A stretch of DNA of 64,000 nt from Pedococcus aerophilus (GTDB taxonomy: Bacteria; Actinomycetota; Actinomycetes; Actinomycetales; Dermatophilaceae). The notes under the pieces are model-generated. The model saw only the letters and a program-made list of their open reading frames with translations. It did no database searches and was not told the DNA's origin. The first letter of the stretch is position 1. Every line of letters begins with the position of its first letter. The translations under genes were made by a program, and so were the position numbers. The DNA is taken from contig NZ_BAAARN010000005.1 in the NCBI RefSeq assembly GCF_039532215.1, positions 220,421 through 284,420 on the forward strand, written 5' to 3'. Below are positions 25,349 through 33,864 of this stretch, one piece after another.

Positions 25349-26845
25349 CTAGGCCTGGCTGGGACCGCTCGCAGCGGCGTCGGCGTCCGCGGGCATCTCG
25401 TCGTGCGGCTCGGTCTGGTGCATGTCGTCGGCGAGCGCCGCGGTCAGCTCGTGCGAGGAGAACGGGTCGGCGCGGCGGATGTCGATGACGTGGCCGGTCA
25501 GGTCGGACACGAGCACGCGCAGCGCCGCGCGGGCGACGGTCTCGGACTCCAGCAGGCTGTCGGCGGGCTCCTGCCCGAAGGCCTTGGTGCGCATGGGCGT
25601 CCCGGTGCGCTCGGGGTTGACGCAGTTGACGCGCACGCCCGAGGAGGCCCACTCGTCGGACAGCGCCTGGGTGAGGTTCACCGTGGCGGCCTTGGCCGAG
25701 GAGTAGAGGCTGTAGCCGGAGCGCCCACGCGTGTAGGAGCTCGAGGTGAACAGCAGCAGCGCTCCCCCGGACTCGCGCAGGTAGGGGTAGAACTCCTGGG
25801 CGATGAGGATCGGCGCGATGTAGTTGACCTCGGTCGCGGCGTAGATGGTCTCCTCGGTCGTCTCCTCGAGCGTCCCGCGGGGCAGCACCCCGGCGGTGTT
25901 GACGACGAAGTCGACGCGACCGGTCTCCTCGAGCACCTGCTGGCGGGCGGCCACGATGTCGGAGCGACGCTCGACATGGGTGCGCGTGCCGGAGCGGCTG
26001 AACGCCCGCACCGTCGCACCGAACCGCTCGGCGAGGCTGACGATGTCGGCGCCGATGCCGTAGCTGCCGCCGAAGACGACGACGGTCTTGCCGCGCAGCA
26101 CCTCGCCGAACTCGTCGTCGGTGTGGTCCTGCGGCTGGTCGTGACTGGTCAGCTGGAAGAGCTTGTCGGCGAGGTAGACGTCGATCGGCTCGGTGACCTT
26201 CATGTTCCGCTCGTCACCGGCGACGACCGCGATCGGCACGTCGGGCAGGTAGCGCAGCACGACGGTGCAGTCGTCGGTGGCGGTGAAGTTGGGGTCCTTC
26301 GACGCCAGCTCGTAGGCCTTGGTGATCACCGACTTCCGGAAGCCCTGGGGTGTCTGGCCGCGGCGCAGCTCCGCACGCTTGAGGACATCGCTGATCTCGT
26401 CCTCGTCGGTGACCGAGATGATCGTGTCGGCCGACGGGATCGCGGTGTCGACGGCCTCGTAGGTCTCCAGCGCGGCGACGCAGTCGCGGACGATCCGCTG
26501 GCTGAGCAGGGGCCGGACGGCGTCGTGGAACAGGACGTTGCACTCCTCGGCGCCGAGCGCCTGCAGGGCGCGACCGGTGGTGCCGTTGCGGGTGTCGGCA
26601 CCCTCGAGGATCTGGGTCACCTTGGAGTACCCGCCGTTGGCGACGATGGCCCGCACCGGGTCGAGGTGACCCGGCGTCATCATGATGATGATCTCGTCCA
26701 CGAGCGGGCTGCTGTCGAGCACCTCGATCGTGTGCTCGATGATCGGCCGTCCGGCGATCTTGATGAGCTGCTTGGGGATGCTGAGCCCCACCCGGCTCCC
26801 GACTCCACCGGCAAGGACCACGGCAACCGTGCGCAACGCTGTCAC
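25349..26845 (-). CDS. bifunctional cytidylyltransferase / SDR reductase (CDP-ribitol synthase, TarI-TarJ-type fusion)
   Basis: A 498-residue fusion. Residues 1-~235 are an IspD/TarI cytidylyltransferase: VVLAGGVGSRVGLSIPKQL (CTP-binding P-loop-like), FHDAVRPLL, and AELRRGQTPQGFR. Residues ~250-480 are a short-chain dehydrogenase: VVFGGSYGIGADI (GxxxGIG NADP site), VVNTAGVL, LLLFTSSSYTRGRSGYSLYSSAKAA (Ser-Tyr-Lys catalytic set) and VNCVNPERTGTPMR. Such fusions (Haemophilus Bcs1 type) reduce D-ribulose-5-phosphate to ribitol-5-phosphate and activate it as CDP-ribitol. GTG 26845 has a TAGGGT box 7 nt upstream, so it is probably leaderless. It starts the operon with the GT2 at 23404. Confidence 0.85.
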   Translation of the reverse strand: MTALRTVAVVLAGGVGSRVGLSIPKQLIKIAGRPIIEHTIEVLDSSPLVDEIIIMMTPGHLDPVRAIVANGGYSKVTQILEGADTRNGTTGRALQALGAEECNVLFHDAVRPLLSQRIVRDCVAALETYEAVDTAIPSADTIISVTDEDEISDVLKRAELRRGQTPQGFRKSVITKAYELASKDPNFTATDDCTVVLRYLPDVPIAVVAGDERNMKVTEPIDVYLADKLFQLTSHDQPQDHTDDEFGEVLRGKTVVVFGGSYGIGADIVSLAERFGATVRAFSRSGTRTHVERRSDIVAARQQVLEETGRVDFVVNTAGVLPRGTLEETTEETIYAATEVNYIAPILIAQEFYPYLRESGGALLLFTSSSYTRGRSGYSLYSSAKAATVNLTQALSDEWASSGVRVNCVNPERTGTPMRTKAFGQEPADSLLESETVARAALRVLVSDLTGHVIDIRRADPFSSHELTAALADDMHQTEPHDEMPADADAAASGPSQA

Positions 26846-26852
26846 GCGCCAG

Positions 26853-26858
26853 ACCCTA
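26853..26858 (-). promoter_or_regulatory. leaderless -10 box for the CDP-ribitol synthase gene
   Basis: TAGGGT on the minus strand, 7 nt before GTG 26845. Confidence 0.5.
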
Positions 26859-26998
26859 TCGCGCGCGGCCACGACCCCGGGCCCACCACCGCCGCCCGCG
26901 GGTGTCGACCGCCCCGGCCCGCTACAGGACTGTCGGACCACGGACCCTGCGGGACTGCGCGACCCCACGACGGGAAACCGACCACCGGCCGCCCCTCG

Positions 26999-27004
26999 TA
27001 TGCT
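26999..27004 (+). promoter_or_regulatory. leaderless -10 box for the 14-codon upstream ORF
   Basis: TATGCT, 6 nt before the ATG of the short ORF at 27011. A transcript starting about 27010 would begin with that ATG. Confidence 0.45.
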
Positions 27005-27010
27005 TCGGCC

Positions 27011-27055
27011 ATGACCTCAGCGCTGCCGTCCCACGTCCGGGACGGGTACCGCTGA
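27011..27055 (+). CDS. possible leaderless 14-residue leader peptide coupled to the DUF6541 gene
   Basis: ATG at 27011 opens a 14-codon ORF (MTSALPSHVRDGYR) whose TGA at 27053-27055 overlaps the ATG of the next gene by one base (TGATG). A -10 hexamer 6 nt upstream makes it the first codon of the transcript. The DUF6541 gene has no clear ribosome site of its own, so its translation would depend on re-initiation after this peptide. The peptide may have no function beyond coupling. Evidence is positional only. Confidence 0.4.
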   Translation: MTSALPSHVRDGYR

Positions 27056-29061
27056 TGGCTCTCGGCACGACCACCTGGCTCCAGGCCGCTCCTGTCGTCC
27101 TGGTCGCCCTCGTCCTGCTCGTCACCCCCGGCGGCGTGGCCGCGCGGCTGGCCGGTGCCCGCTGGAGCACGGCGCTCGCCATCGGTCCGCTGCTCTCGAC
27201 GTCGGCGATCGTCCTCGGCGGTGTCGTGGCCGGCGTCCTCGGAACGTCGTGGGGTGCGCCGGCACTGGCCGCCGCTCTCGTGGCGCTGCTCGTCGTGGGT
27301 GGCGTGGTCGGGCTGGTGCTGAGGTCGCGCCCGGAGCCGGTCGAGGAGGGCCGCCCCGTCGTGCCCCTGCTCGTCGGCACGCTGCTGTCCGCCGTCGTCG
27401 TCACCGTCTCGGTCGTCTGGGCGACCGGTCGCCCGACGGCCTTCCCGCAGAGCCCCGACACCATCTACCACCTCGGCACGGTCCGCTGGATGCTCGATGA
27501 GCAGGACGTCTCGACGCTGCACGCAGGAGGGTTCGCGTCCGTCTCCGGCACCGGCTTCTACCCCGCAGCCTTCCACGCGGTCGTCACGACGGTGGCCCAG
27601 CTCACCGGTGCCTCCCCGGTCGTCGCGACCTCGGCCGTGGTGCTCGCGGTGTCGGCCGTGGTCTGGCCGCTCGGCCTGCTGCTCCTCGCCCGCAAGGTCG
27701 TCGGTGGCGGGTGGGGCCCGAGCCTCGCGACCGCCCTGGCGGCCGTCGCCTTCTCCGGCTTTCCCTACTGGTTGATGGGGTATGGCGTGCTGTGGCCCAA
27801 CCTCTTCGGCCAGGCCCTGCTGCCGGCCGCCCTGGCCCTGCTCCTCGCCGTGGTCGACGGCCCACGCCGCGCCCGCTCGCTGGTCCTGGGACTCCTGTCG
27901 CTGCCGGGGCTGGCGGTCGCCCACCCGAACGCCCTCATCGCCTTCGTCCTCATCGGCACGGTGGTCGTCGTGCTGGGCCTGCTCTCCCAGGCGTGGCGGC
28001 TGCGGCGCTCGCGGCGCTGGGCGGCGGTCGGCACTGCAACGGCGGCCCTGCTCACCCTGCTCGCGCTGGGCGCGGTCTGGGCCGTCATGACGACGGTCTC
28101 GGTGGGGATGCGCGAGTCCAACCCCGAGGGCCCCGAGATGACCGTGGCCGAGGGCGTCGTCGACGTCCTGTTCCAAGCCCCGCGCGCAGTGCCCCCGGCG
28201 TGGGTGGCCGGCTCCCTGGTGCTCGTGGGTCTCCTCGTCCTGCTCGCCCGCCGCCGCCACCTCTGGGTCGTGCTCGCCCACCTCATGGTCACCAGCCTGT
28301 ATGTCGCCGTCGTCCTCGTCGACTCCCCGGCGACGCGTTTGCTCACCTGGCCCTGGTACAACAACAGCCCGCGACTCGGCGCCCTCATGGTGCTCACCGC
28401 CGCCCTGCTCACCGCCGTGACGCTGACCGAGCTCGGGGCGCTGCTGGCCCGGCTCGTGGCGCGGCGCTCTTCCGACCCGACCCCGCTGAGCGCCGCTGCC
28501 GGCGGCACCGGGCCCGTCCCGACGCCGACGGCCGGTCCCGCCCGCTCGTTCGCTGCGGCCGCCGCGGTCGCGGTCACCTTCGCCGTGGCCACCGCAGGCC
28601 TTGGCGTCGGCGCCCACCGACAGGTCATCGAGGAGTACTTCGCCGTGCCGGCCGAGGATGGCTGGGCGAGTGAGGCGGACCTGCAGGCCCTGAGGACGTT
28701 GGGCGCCCGCGTCCCGGCCGGCGAGGTCGTCGCGGCTAACCCGTGGAAGGGCGGCAGCTACCTCTACCTCACCAGCGACCGCCGGATGCTCTTCCCCACC
28801 GAGAAGGCGTGGGCCGTCGGTGACCGCGAGCTCCTCGGCGCCGACCTCGACCGGGCTGCCGAGGACCCGGCGGTGTGCGAGGCCGCCCGCCGCCAGGACG
28901 TCGGCTGGGTGCTCACCGGGGGCAGCTCGATGACGGACAGCACGGCGCAGGAACGCCGCTACGCCGGGGTGGACGGGGTCGGGGACGCCGCCGGGTTCTC
29001 CCTCGTCGACCGCGCGGGCGACTACGCGCTGTACCGGCTCGACGCGTGCACCACCGGCTGA
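27055..29061 (+). CDS. DUF6541 multi-pass membrane protein (GT-C-like)
   Basis: A 668-residue integral membrane protein with ~13 hydrophobic helices and a ~130-residue soluble C-terminal domain. The first extracytoplasmic loop holds RPTAFPQSPDTIYHLGTVRWMLDEQD, where the D-x-x-x-H pattern resembles the acidic catalytic loop of GT-C enzymes; GFYPAAFHAVV and YGVLWPNLFGQALLPA are DUF6541-typical. The C-terminal domain contains WKGGSYLYLTSDRRMLFP and a Cys pair (VCEAARRQD, LDACTTG). It probably transfers a sugar from a polyprenyl-phosphate donor outside the membrane, but no substrate is known. It shares the divergent region with the CDP-ribitol synthase gene and ends 7 bp from the convergent glycerophosphotransferase gene. 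Confidence 0.72.
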   Translation: MALGTTTWLQAAPVVLVALVLLVTPGGVAARLAGARWSTALAIGPLLSTSAIVLGGVVAGVLGTSWGAPALAAALVALLVVGGVVGLVLRSRPEPVEEGRPVVPLLVGTLLSAVVVTVSVVWATGRPTAFPQSPDTIYHLGTVRWMLDEQDVSTLHAGGFASVSGTGFYPAAFHAVVTTVAQLTGASPVVATSAVVLAVSAVVWPLGLLLLARKVVGGGWGPSLATALAAVAFSGFPYWLMGYGVLWPNLFGQALLPAALALLLAVVDGPRRARSLVLGLLSLPGLAVAHPNALIAFVLIGTVVVVLGLLSQAWRLRRSRRWAAVGTATAALLTLLALGAVWAVMTTVSVGMRESNPEGPEMTVAEGVVDVLFQAPRAVPPAWVAGSLVLVGLLVLLARRRHLWVVLAHLMVTSLYVAVVLVDSPATRLLTWPWYNNSPRLGALMVLTAALLTAVTLTELGALLARLVARRSSDPTPLSAAAGGTGPVPTPTAGPARSFAAAAAVAVTFAVATAGLGVGAHRQVIEEYFAVPAEDGWASEADLQALRTLGARVPAGEVVAANPWKGGSYLYLTSDRRMLFPTEKAWAVGDRELLGADLDRAAEDPAVCEAARRQDVGWVLTGGSSMTDSTAQERRYAGVDGVGDAAGFSLVDRAGDYALYRLDACTTG

Positions 29062-29068
29062 GCCGCGT

Positions 29069-30223
29069 TCAGCTCTCGAGGGCAGCCGCCAGCGCCGCCT
29101 CGAAGCGTCGCGTCGCGGCACCGGGGCTGACGTCCCCGAAGTAGTGGGCGACGAGGTCGTCCCAGCCGGGCGGCATACCGGCGAGGACCGCACGCAACCG
29201 CTCGGCGACGTCCGGCGCCTCGTCCGCGGACAGGCGCGGGACGAGCTCGAGCAGGGGTGAGGTGGGGGTCGTCGTACGCGCGTCGGCGGGCACCGTCACG
29301 AGCATGGGACGACCCGTGGCCAGCCAGTCGTAGGCCACCGCGGACGGGTCGGTGAGGCAGACGTCGGCAAAGGTGAGCTGCCAGCCGTAGGGCCCAGCGT
29401 CGACGACGTGGTCGGTGCCCTCGAGCAGCGCGCGGACCTCGCGGTCGGCGGCGCGGTAGCTCGGTGACGTCGTGCCCGCGCGAGGGTGGGGCCGGTAGAT
29501 GACGCGGAAACCGCCGTCGGACACCAGCGCCCGGACCACGGACGCACCGTGCGAGGCCACCGAGCCGTACGCCATCCGCGGGCGGTCGCCCTCCCACGTC
29601 GGGGCATAGAGCACCCGGACCCGGTCGTCGCGCGGCCAGTCGGGGGCACCCTCACGCACGTGGTCCAGCTGGGGCCGGCCCACCATGGGAGCCCGGGCCG
29701 CGGCGTCGAACCCGCGCAGCGCCCGGCTCAGCCGCTCGCGTCCGGCCGGACCGGCGACGAACACCTGGTCGTAGGCCTTGTTCTGGTTGGAGACGCTGGA
29801 GTCCTTGTCGCTCTCGCCGTGGCCGAGGTAGATGTGCACCGGCTCGGCGAAGCGCAGCATGCGGAAGTTGCGCTCGAGGTGGTTGACGTAGAGGACGGCG
29901 CGGGCGCCGGCGTCGACGAGGGCCTCGAGGTCCGGCGCGCCCCGCGTCAGGCGGACCGGAAGGCTCGTCGCCGCCAGCGCGGCGCGGGCCCCGTCGGGTC
30001 GGGTGCACGCGATGACCAAGGGGTACGACGCGTGCAGGGACTCCAGCACCGGCAGCCAGTCGGCGAGCTGGTAGAGCTCTGTCGGGCCCCCGGCGAAGAA
30101 CACCACGACCGGGGCGTCGGGCAGCGGGTCACGGTCGCGGGCGGTGGCCGCCACCGAGGAGGCCCGCAGGTAGTTCGACGCCTGGACGCCGAGCGTGCGC
30201 GCCACGTGGGCCACCCTGCTCAT
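29069..30223 (-). CDS. soluble glycerophosphotransferase-family protein
   Basis: A 384-residue protein that is essentially a lone Glyphos_transf domain: VVVFFAGGPTELYQLADW, VHIYLGHGESDKDSS followed by KAYDQVFVAGPAGRERL, VLYAPTWEGDRPRM, VIYRPHPRAGTTS and CLTDPSAVAYDWLATGRP. The His of HGES and that of RPHP are the expected catalytic pair. The acceptor motif is TDPSAVAYD rather than TDYSSVVFD. It belongs with the two membrane-anchored paralogues upstream (HGDGDK, HGDSDK) rather than with canonical TagF. ATG 30223 has GAAGGGGA about 10 nt before it. Role: polyol-phosphate or related transfer in teichoic acid assembly; a priming step is possible because it lacks a membrane domain. Confidence 0.75.
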   Translation of the reverse strand: MSRVAHVARTLGVQASNYLRASSVAATARDRDPLPDAPVVVFFAGGPTELYQLADWLPVLESLHASYPLVIACTRPDGARAALAATSLPVRLTRGAPDLEALVDAGARAVLYVNHLERNFRMLRFAEPVHIYLGHGESDKDSSVSNQNKAYDQVFVAGPAGRERLSRALRGFDAAARAPMVGRPQLDHVREGAPDWPRDDRVRVLYAPTWEGDRPRMAYGSVASHGASVVRALVSDGGFRVIYRPHPRAGTTSPSYRAADREVRALLEGTDHVVDAGPYGWQLTFADVCLTDPSAVAYDWLATGRPMLVTVPADARTTTPTSPLLELVPRLSADEAPDVAERLRAVLAGMPPGWDDLVAHYFGDVSPGAATRRFEAALAAALES

Positions 30224-30408
30224 CGCACCAGTCCCCTTCTCCGTCGACGGCACCCGGCGTCCTCGCGGCCGAGGCGAAAGCATACGCGGCGCCATCCCCA
30301 CGACCCCGCCACGCCGCGCCTGCGGGACGCGCGCGGGGTGGCCGCCCCACCGACGTCCGACGGGTAGCCTGACCTCTCCCCGCCCCCTTCCCGAGAGCCG
30401 ACCTGCCG

Positions 30409-31548
30409 ATGACCTCCGACGCCCCCCTCCCCCCGGACGGGCGAGACGTCGGGTCGTTCAGCACACCGCACCCGAAGGTCTCCTACGTCATCCCCGTCCT
30501 CAATGACGCGGATGCCCTGCGCCCGGCCATCGACGCGGTCCTGCGGCAGGACTACGACGGGGAGCAGGAGGTCGTCATCGCGGTCGCCCCGTCGCACGAC
30601 GGCTCGCGCGAGATCGCCGACGAACGCGCGCGCGTCGACTCGCGGGTGGTCGTCGTCGACAACCCCGACGTGCACATCCCCGCGGGCATGAACCGCGCCG
30701 TCGCGGTCGCCACCGGCGAGGTCGTCGTCCGGGTCGACGCGCACTCCGAGCTCCCCGAGGGCTACACCCGCCGCATGGTCGACGTGCTCGCCACGACCGG
30801 CGCGGTCAACGTCGGCGGGGTCATGCACGCGCAGGGTCGCAGCCCCGTGCAGTCGTCCGTCGCCCGCGCCTACAACAGCGGCCTCGGCCTCGGCGGCGGC
30901 TCGTACCACTCGGGCGTCGAGACCGGCCCCGGCGAGTCCGCCTACCTGGGCGTCTTCCGTCGCTCGTTCGTCGACCGCCTCGGCTGGTACGACACGACGA
31001 TCCGCCGCGGCGAGGACTACGAGCTCAACCAGCGGATCCTCGGTGCCGGGGGCGTGATCTGGTTCGTCCCCGACGTGCGCGTCACCTACTGGCCGCGGGA
31101 GAGCTGGGCGTCGTTGGTGCGCCAGATGTACGCCACCGGGGTGTGGCGCGGCGAGCTCGTCCGCCGTCGGACCCCGATGTCCTACCGGTATGCCGCCGCG
31201 CCGCTGCTGGTCCTCGGCCTCGCCTCGAGCCTGGCCGTGGGGGTGGCCCAGCTCGCCGGTGCGCCCGCCGTGCCCTGGGCCGTCGTGCACCTGGCCCCGG
31301 CGGCGTATGCCGCGTTCCTCGGCTACGCCGCCGCGACCCTGGGTGGGCACGGACTGGTCGAACGCGCCCGCGACGCAGGGATCATCGCGACGATCCACCT
31401 CACGTGGGGGGCCGGGTTCCTGCGCGGGGTGGCGCTCGGCGCCGGTGACACCGTGGACCGCTCGCGCGTCATCGACGGCGAAGAGCTCCCGCCGCCACCA
31501 GCCGGTCGACGGTCCGCCGCGCCGCGCCGCCGTCGTCGAGCGGGTTGA
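30409..31548 (+). CDS. family 2 glycosyltransferase, ExoA/succinoglycan type
   Basis: A 379-residue enzyme. The GT-A domain spans residues ~22-250: VSYVIPVLNDADALRPAIDAV, VVIAVAPSHDGSREI, NVGG preceded by VRVDAHSELPEGY (DxD-like site) and TTIRRGEDYELNQRI (catalytic ED). This matches ExoA-type glucosyltransferases of exopolysaccharide assembly. The C-terminal ~110 residues contain two or three hydrophobic helices and a basic tail (RRSAAPRRRRRAG). Its last 80 bp overlap the convergent two-domain glycerophosphotransferase gene. A TAGCCT box lies 40 nt before the ATG. Confidence 0.82.
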   Translation: MTSDAPLPPDGRDVGSFSTPHPKVSYVIPVLNDADALRPAIDAVLRQDYDGEQEVVIAVAPSHDGSREIADERARVDSRVVVVDNPDVHIPAGMNRAVAVATGEVVVRVDAHSELPEGYTRRMVDVLATTGAVNVGGVMHAQGRSPVQSSVARAYNSGLGLGGGSYHSGVETGPGESAYLGVFRRSFVDRLGWYDTTIRRGEDYELNQRILGAGGVIWFVPDVRVTYWPRESWASLVRQMYATGVWRGELVRRRTPMSYRYAAAPLLVLGLASSLAVGVAQLAGAPAVPWAVVHLAPAAYAAFLGYAAATLGGHGLVERARDAGIIATIHLTWGAGFLRGVALGAGDTVDRSRVIDGEELPPPPAGRRSAAPRRRRRAG

Positions 31549-33838
31549 ACTCGGCCCGCCACGCGGCATACCGCTGCGCCCACCGGTCCTGCGCCCCGGC
31601 GGCACCGAGCACGGCCTCGACGCACTGCTCCGTGCTCTCGACCAGCGGGCCGGGAGCCCGGGCCCCAAGGTCCCAGTAGAAGCCGCGGGTCCGCGTGCGG
31701 TACTCCTCCTGGTCGGGGACGAAGAAGACCATCGGGCGGCCCGAGGCGCTGAAGTCGAACATCACCGACGAGTAGTCGGTGACGAGCACGTCGGCCGTCG
31801 CGAGCAGGGGGCTGACGTCGGGGTAGCGGGTCACGTCCAGCACCCGCTCCCCCAGCGCGGACTCCCGCTCCGCCATGGTGCGGGCGTGGCCGCGGACCAG
31901 CACCGTCCAGTCCGGGCCGAGTCCTGCGGCGAAGGCGGCCACGTCGAGCAGGACCGGGGCCGCGAGGGCGCCGTCGCGCCAGGTCGGGGCGTAGAGGACG
32001 ACATGGGGGGTGCGGATGCCCAGCTCCTCGCGCACCACGGGGTCAGTGCCCGACCGGCTGCGGGCGACGACGTCGTTGCGGGGGTAGCCCTCGACCCACA
32101 GCGGGCGGGCCACGGCGTAGGCACGCCGCAGGACCGACGCGGCGGCCGGGCCCTGTGCCAACATCGCCGACCAGCGGGTGGACTGCTTGACGACCGCGGC
32201 CATCGCGCGCGGCGACAGGTCGCGCCGGCCCAGGGCGATGCGCTTGAGCGGGGTGCCGTGCCAGGTCTGCAGCACGAACTGGTCGCGCCGGGGCCGCCAC
32301 GCGTCCTCGATCCAGTCGTTGACCACAAGCAGGTCCGCGGCGTCCCTGGCACGGGAATGCTCCGGGGTGCCCACGACGACCGCGCGGGCTCCCGACGGGA
32401 CGACGACCGTCTCGTCCACGACCGACCAGATGCGCTCGACCTGTGGCGCACGGGCGGCGAGCTCGCGGTCGATCGCGGCGGGGTTGCACGAGGCGTTGCG
32501 TCCGTTGAAGCTCTCGAAGAAGACCAGACCCCGCAGCTCGTCGTCGGCCTCGCGGCGTGCGGTGGGCGGCAGCACCTGGTGGGCGTTCCCCGCGGCAGCC
32601 CGGACGCCCTGCTCGAGCTCGAGGACTCGGTCCACCACGCGCGCCGCCGAGCGGCCGTCGCGGTGCTCGTGGTGGCGCTCGACCAGCGCGGCCGAGTGCG
32701 CGCGGGCGACGTCCCGCGCCGACCCCGGGGCCAGCACGGCGTCGAGGCGGTGCAGCACCTGCGACCAGGACCGCTCCACGCGGCCGCCGCTGGTCACCTC
32801 GTAGGGCTCGTAGAGGCCGTGCCGCCGGGCGTAGTCCTCGACGTCCGGGGCGAAGAAGACCACCGGCCCACCGGTGACGGCGAAGTCGACGACGGCCGAC
32901 GAGTAGTCGGTGACGAGGACGTCGGCGGCCCACAGGACGGCCATGAGCTCGGGCTCGGCCGCGGCGGTGAGGAGCCGGACGGTGTCCCCGTCCGCGACGT
33001 AGTCACCGACTCCGAGGGGGTGGGGCCGCACGACGAGCACGGCGTCGTGCGCCCGGAGCCAGTCCGCGAGCGCGGTGCGCTCGTCCGGGTCGGGGACCAC
33101 GGGGTCGGCGCGGCCGTCGCGCCAGGTCGGGGCGAAGAGGACCACCGTGCGGTCGCCGAGCGGACCCACCGCCGCCTCGAGCCGGGCCCGGGCGGCCAGC
33201 CGACGGTCCTCGGCCGAGCCGGCGAAGAGCACGTCGGTGCGGGGCTCGCCCAGGACCTGCACCCGACCGTCCGCGAGGCCGAACGCGCTCTGCAGGCGGG
33301 GCGCCACCTCCGGGGAGGACGCCGGCAGCAGGCTGATGCGCGAGGTCCCCCGCCGGTACATCCGGCGGGTCAGCTCCCGCGCAGGACCCCACCCGCCGAC
33401 GACGGGCAGCTGGAGGGCGGCGGGGCTGTCGAGGTGCATCCGCTTCAGCGGGCTGCCGTGCCAGAGGTTGACGAGCACCGCACCCCGGCTGCCGAACCGG
33501 CTCGCGTCCCCGAAGCCGTGCGTGACCACGACGACCCCCGCACGCAGCGCCGCCCAGAACGCGCGCCACGACCCGTGCCGCAGGGCCACCGCCCCGAGGG
33601 CACGGGCGTCCCGGGCCTCCCCGTCGGTGCGGGCGAGCCAGGTCACCCGGGGTGCGTCGGCGCGGGACAGCGCCTCGACCACGAGGGCCCGGGCGCCGTC
33701 GTGCACGCCGAACGCGCTCCCCACGACCCACCGGCCCGGCCTCCTAGGGACAACCCTGGAGAGCAGGTCGCCGACGAGGTACTGCGGCAGGGCCACCAGC
33801 TTCGCGGCGTTGGTGCGGGCGAAGGCATTGGTGGGCAC
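31469..33838 (-). CDS. two-domain CDP-glycerol:glycerophosphotransferase (teichoic acid polymerase type)
   Basis: A 789-residue protein made of two consecutive Glyphos_transf domains. Domain 1 (~residues 60-385) has VVTHGFGD, NLWHGSPLKRMHL, VLFAPTWRDGR, VVRPHPLG and LVTDYSSAVVDFAVTG. Domain 2 (~420-785) has LVFFESFNGRNASCNP, QTWHGTPLKRIALG, VLYAPTWRDGALA, LVRGHARTMAE and LVTDYSSVMFDFSASG. Both carry the canonical WHG(S/T)PLK, unlike the three other homologues here. Two active sites in one chain recall dual-function polymerases (for example TarL/TarQ or WcbC-like), which could alternate two donors. GTG 33838 is preceded by GATAAT at 6 nt. Confidence 0.85.
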   Translation of the reverse strand: MPTNAFARTNAAKLVALPQYLVGDLLSRVVPRRPGRWVVGSAFGVHDGARALVVEALSRADAPRVTWLARTDGEARDARALGAVALRHGSWRAFWAALRAGVVVVTHGFGDASRFGSRGAVLVNLWHGSPLKRMHLDSPAALQLPVVGGWGPARELTRRMYRRGTSRISLLPASSPEVAPRLQSAFGLADGRVQVLGEPRTDVLFAGSAEDRRLAARARLEAAVGPLGDRTVVLFAPTWRDGRADPVVPDPDERTALADWLRAHDAVLVVRPHPLGVGDYVADGDTVRLLTAAAEPELMAVLWAADVLVTDYSSAVVDFAVTGGPVVFFAPDVEDYARRHGLYEPYEVTSGGRVERSWSQVLHRLDAVLAPGSARDVARAHSAALVERHHEHRDGRSAARVVDRVLELEQGVRAAAGNAHQVLPPTARREADDELRGLVFFESFNGRNASCNPAAIDRELAARAPQVERIWSVVDETVVVPSGARAVVVGTPEHSRARDAADLLVVNDWIEDAWRPRRDQFVLQTWHGTPLKRIALGRRDLSPRAMAAVVKQSTRWSAMLAQGPAAASVLRRAYAVARPLWVEGYPRNDVVARSRSGTDPVVREELGIRTPHVVLYAPTWRDGALAAPVLLDVAAFAAGLGPDWTVLVRGHARTMAERESALGERVLDVTRYPDVSPLLATADVLVTDYSSVMFDFSASGRPMVFFVPDQEEYRTRTRGFYWDLGARAPGPLVESTEQCVEAVLGAAGAQDRWAQRYAAWRAEFNPLDDGGAARRTVDRLVAAGALRRR

Positions 33839-33844
33839 CGGGCG

Positions 33845-33850
33845 ATTATC
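33845..33850 (-). promoter_or_regulatory. leaderless -10 box for the two-domain transferase
   Basis: GATAAT on the minus strand, 6 nt before GTG 33838. It sits at the centre of a GGGCGATTATCGCCC palindrome in the 26-bp gap after the LCP gene. Confidence 0.45.
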
Positions 33851-33864
33851 GCCCAAGAGGCAGG

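Noticed and set aside
26842..29193. A 783-codon minus-strand frame over the DUF6541 gene
   Set aside because: Composition typical of antisense GC-rich frames (Asp/Gly/Arg/Glu runs) with no fold signatures.
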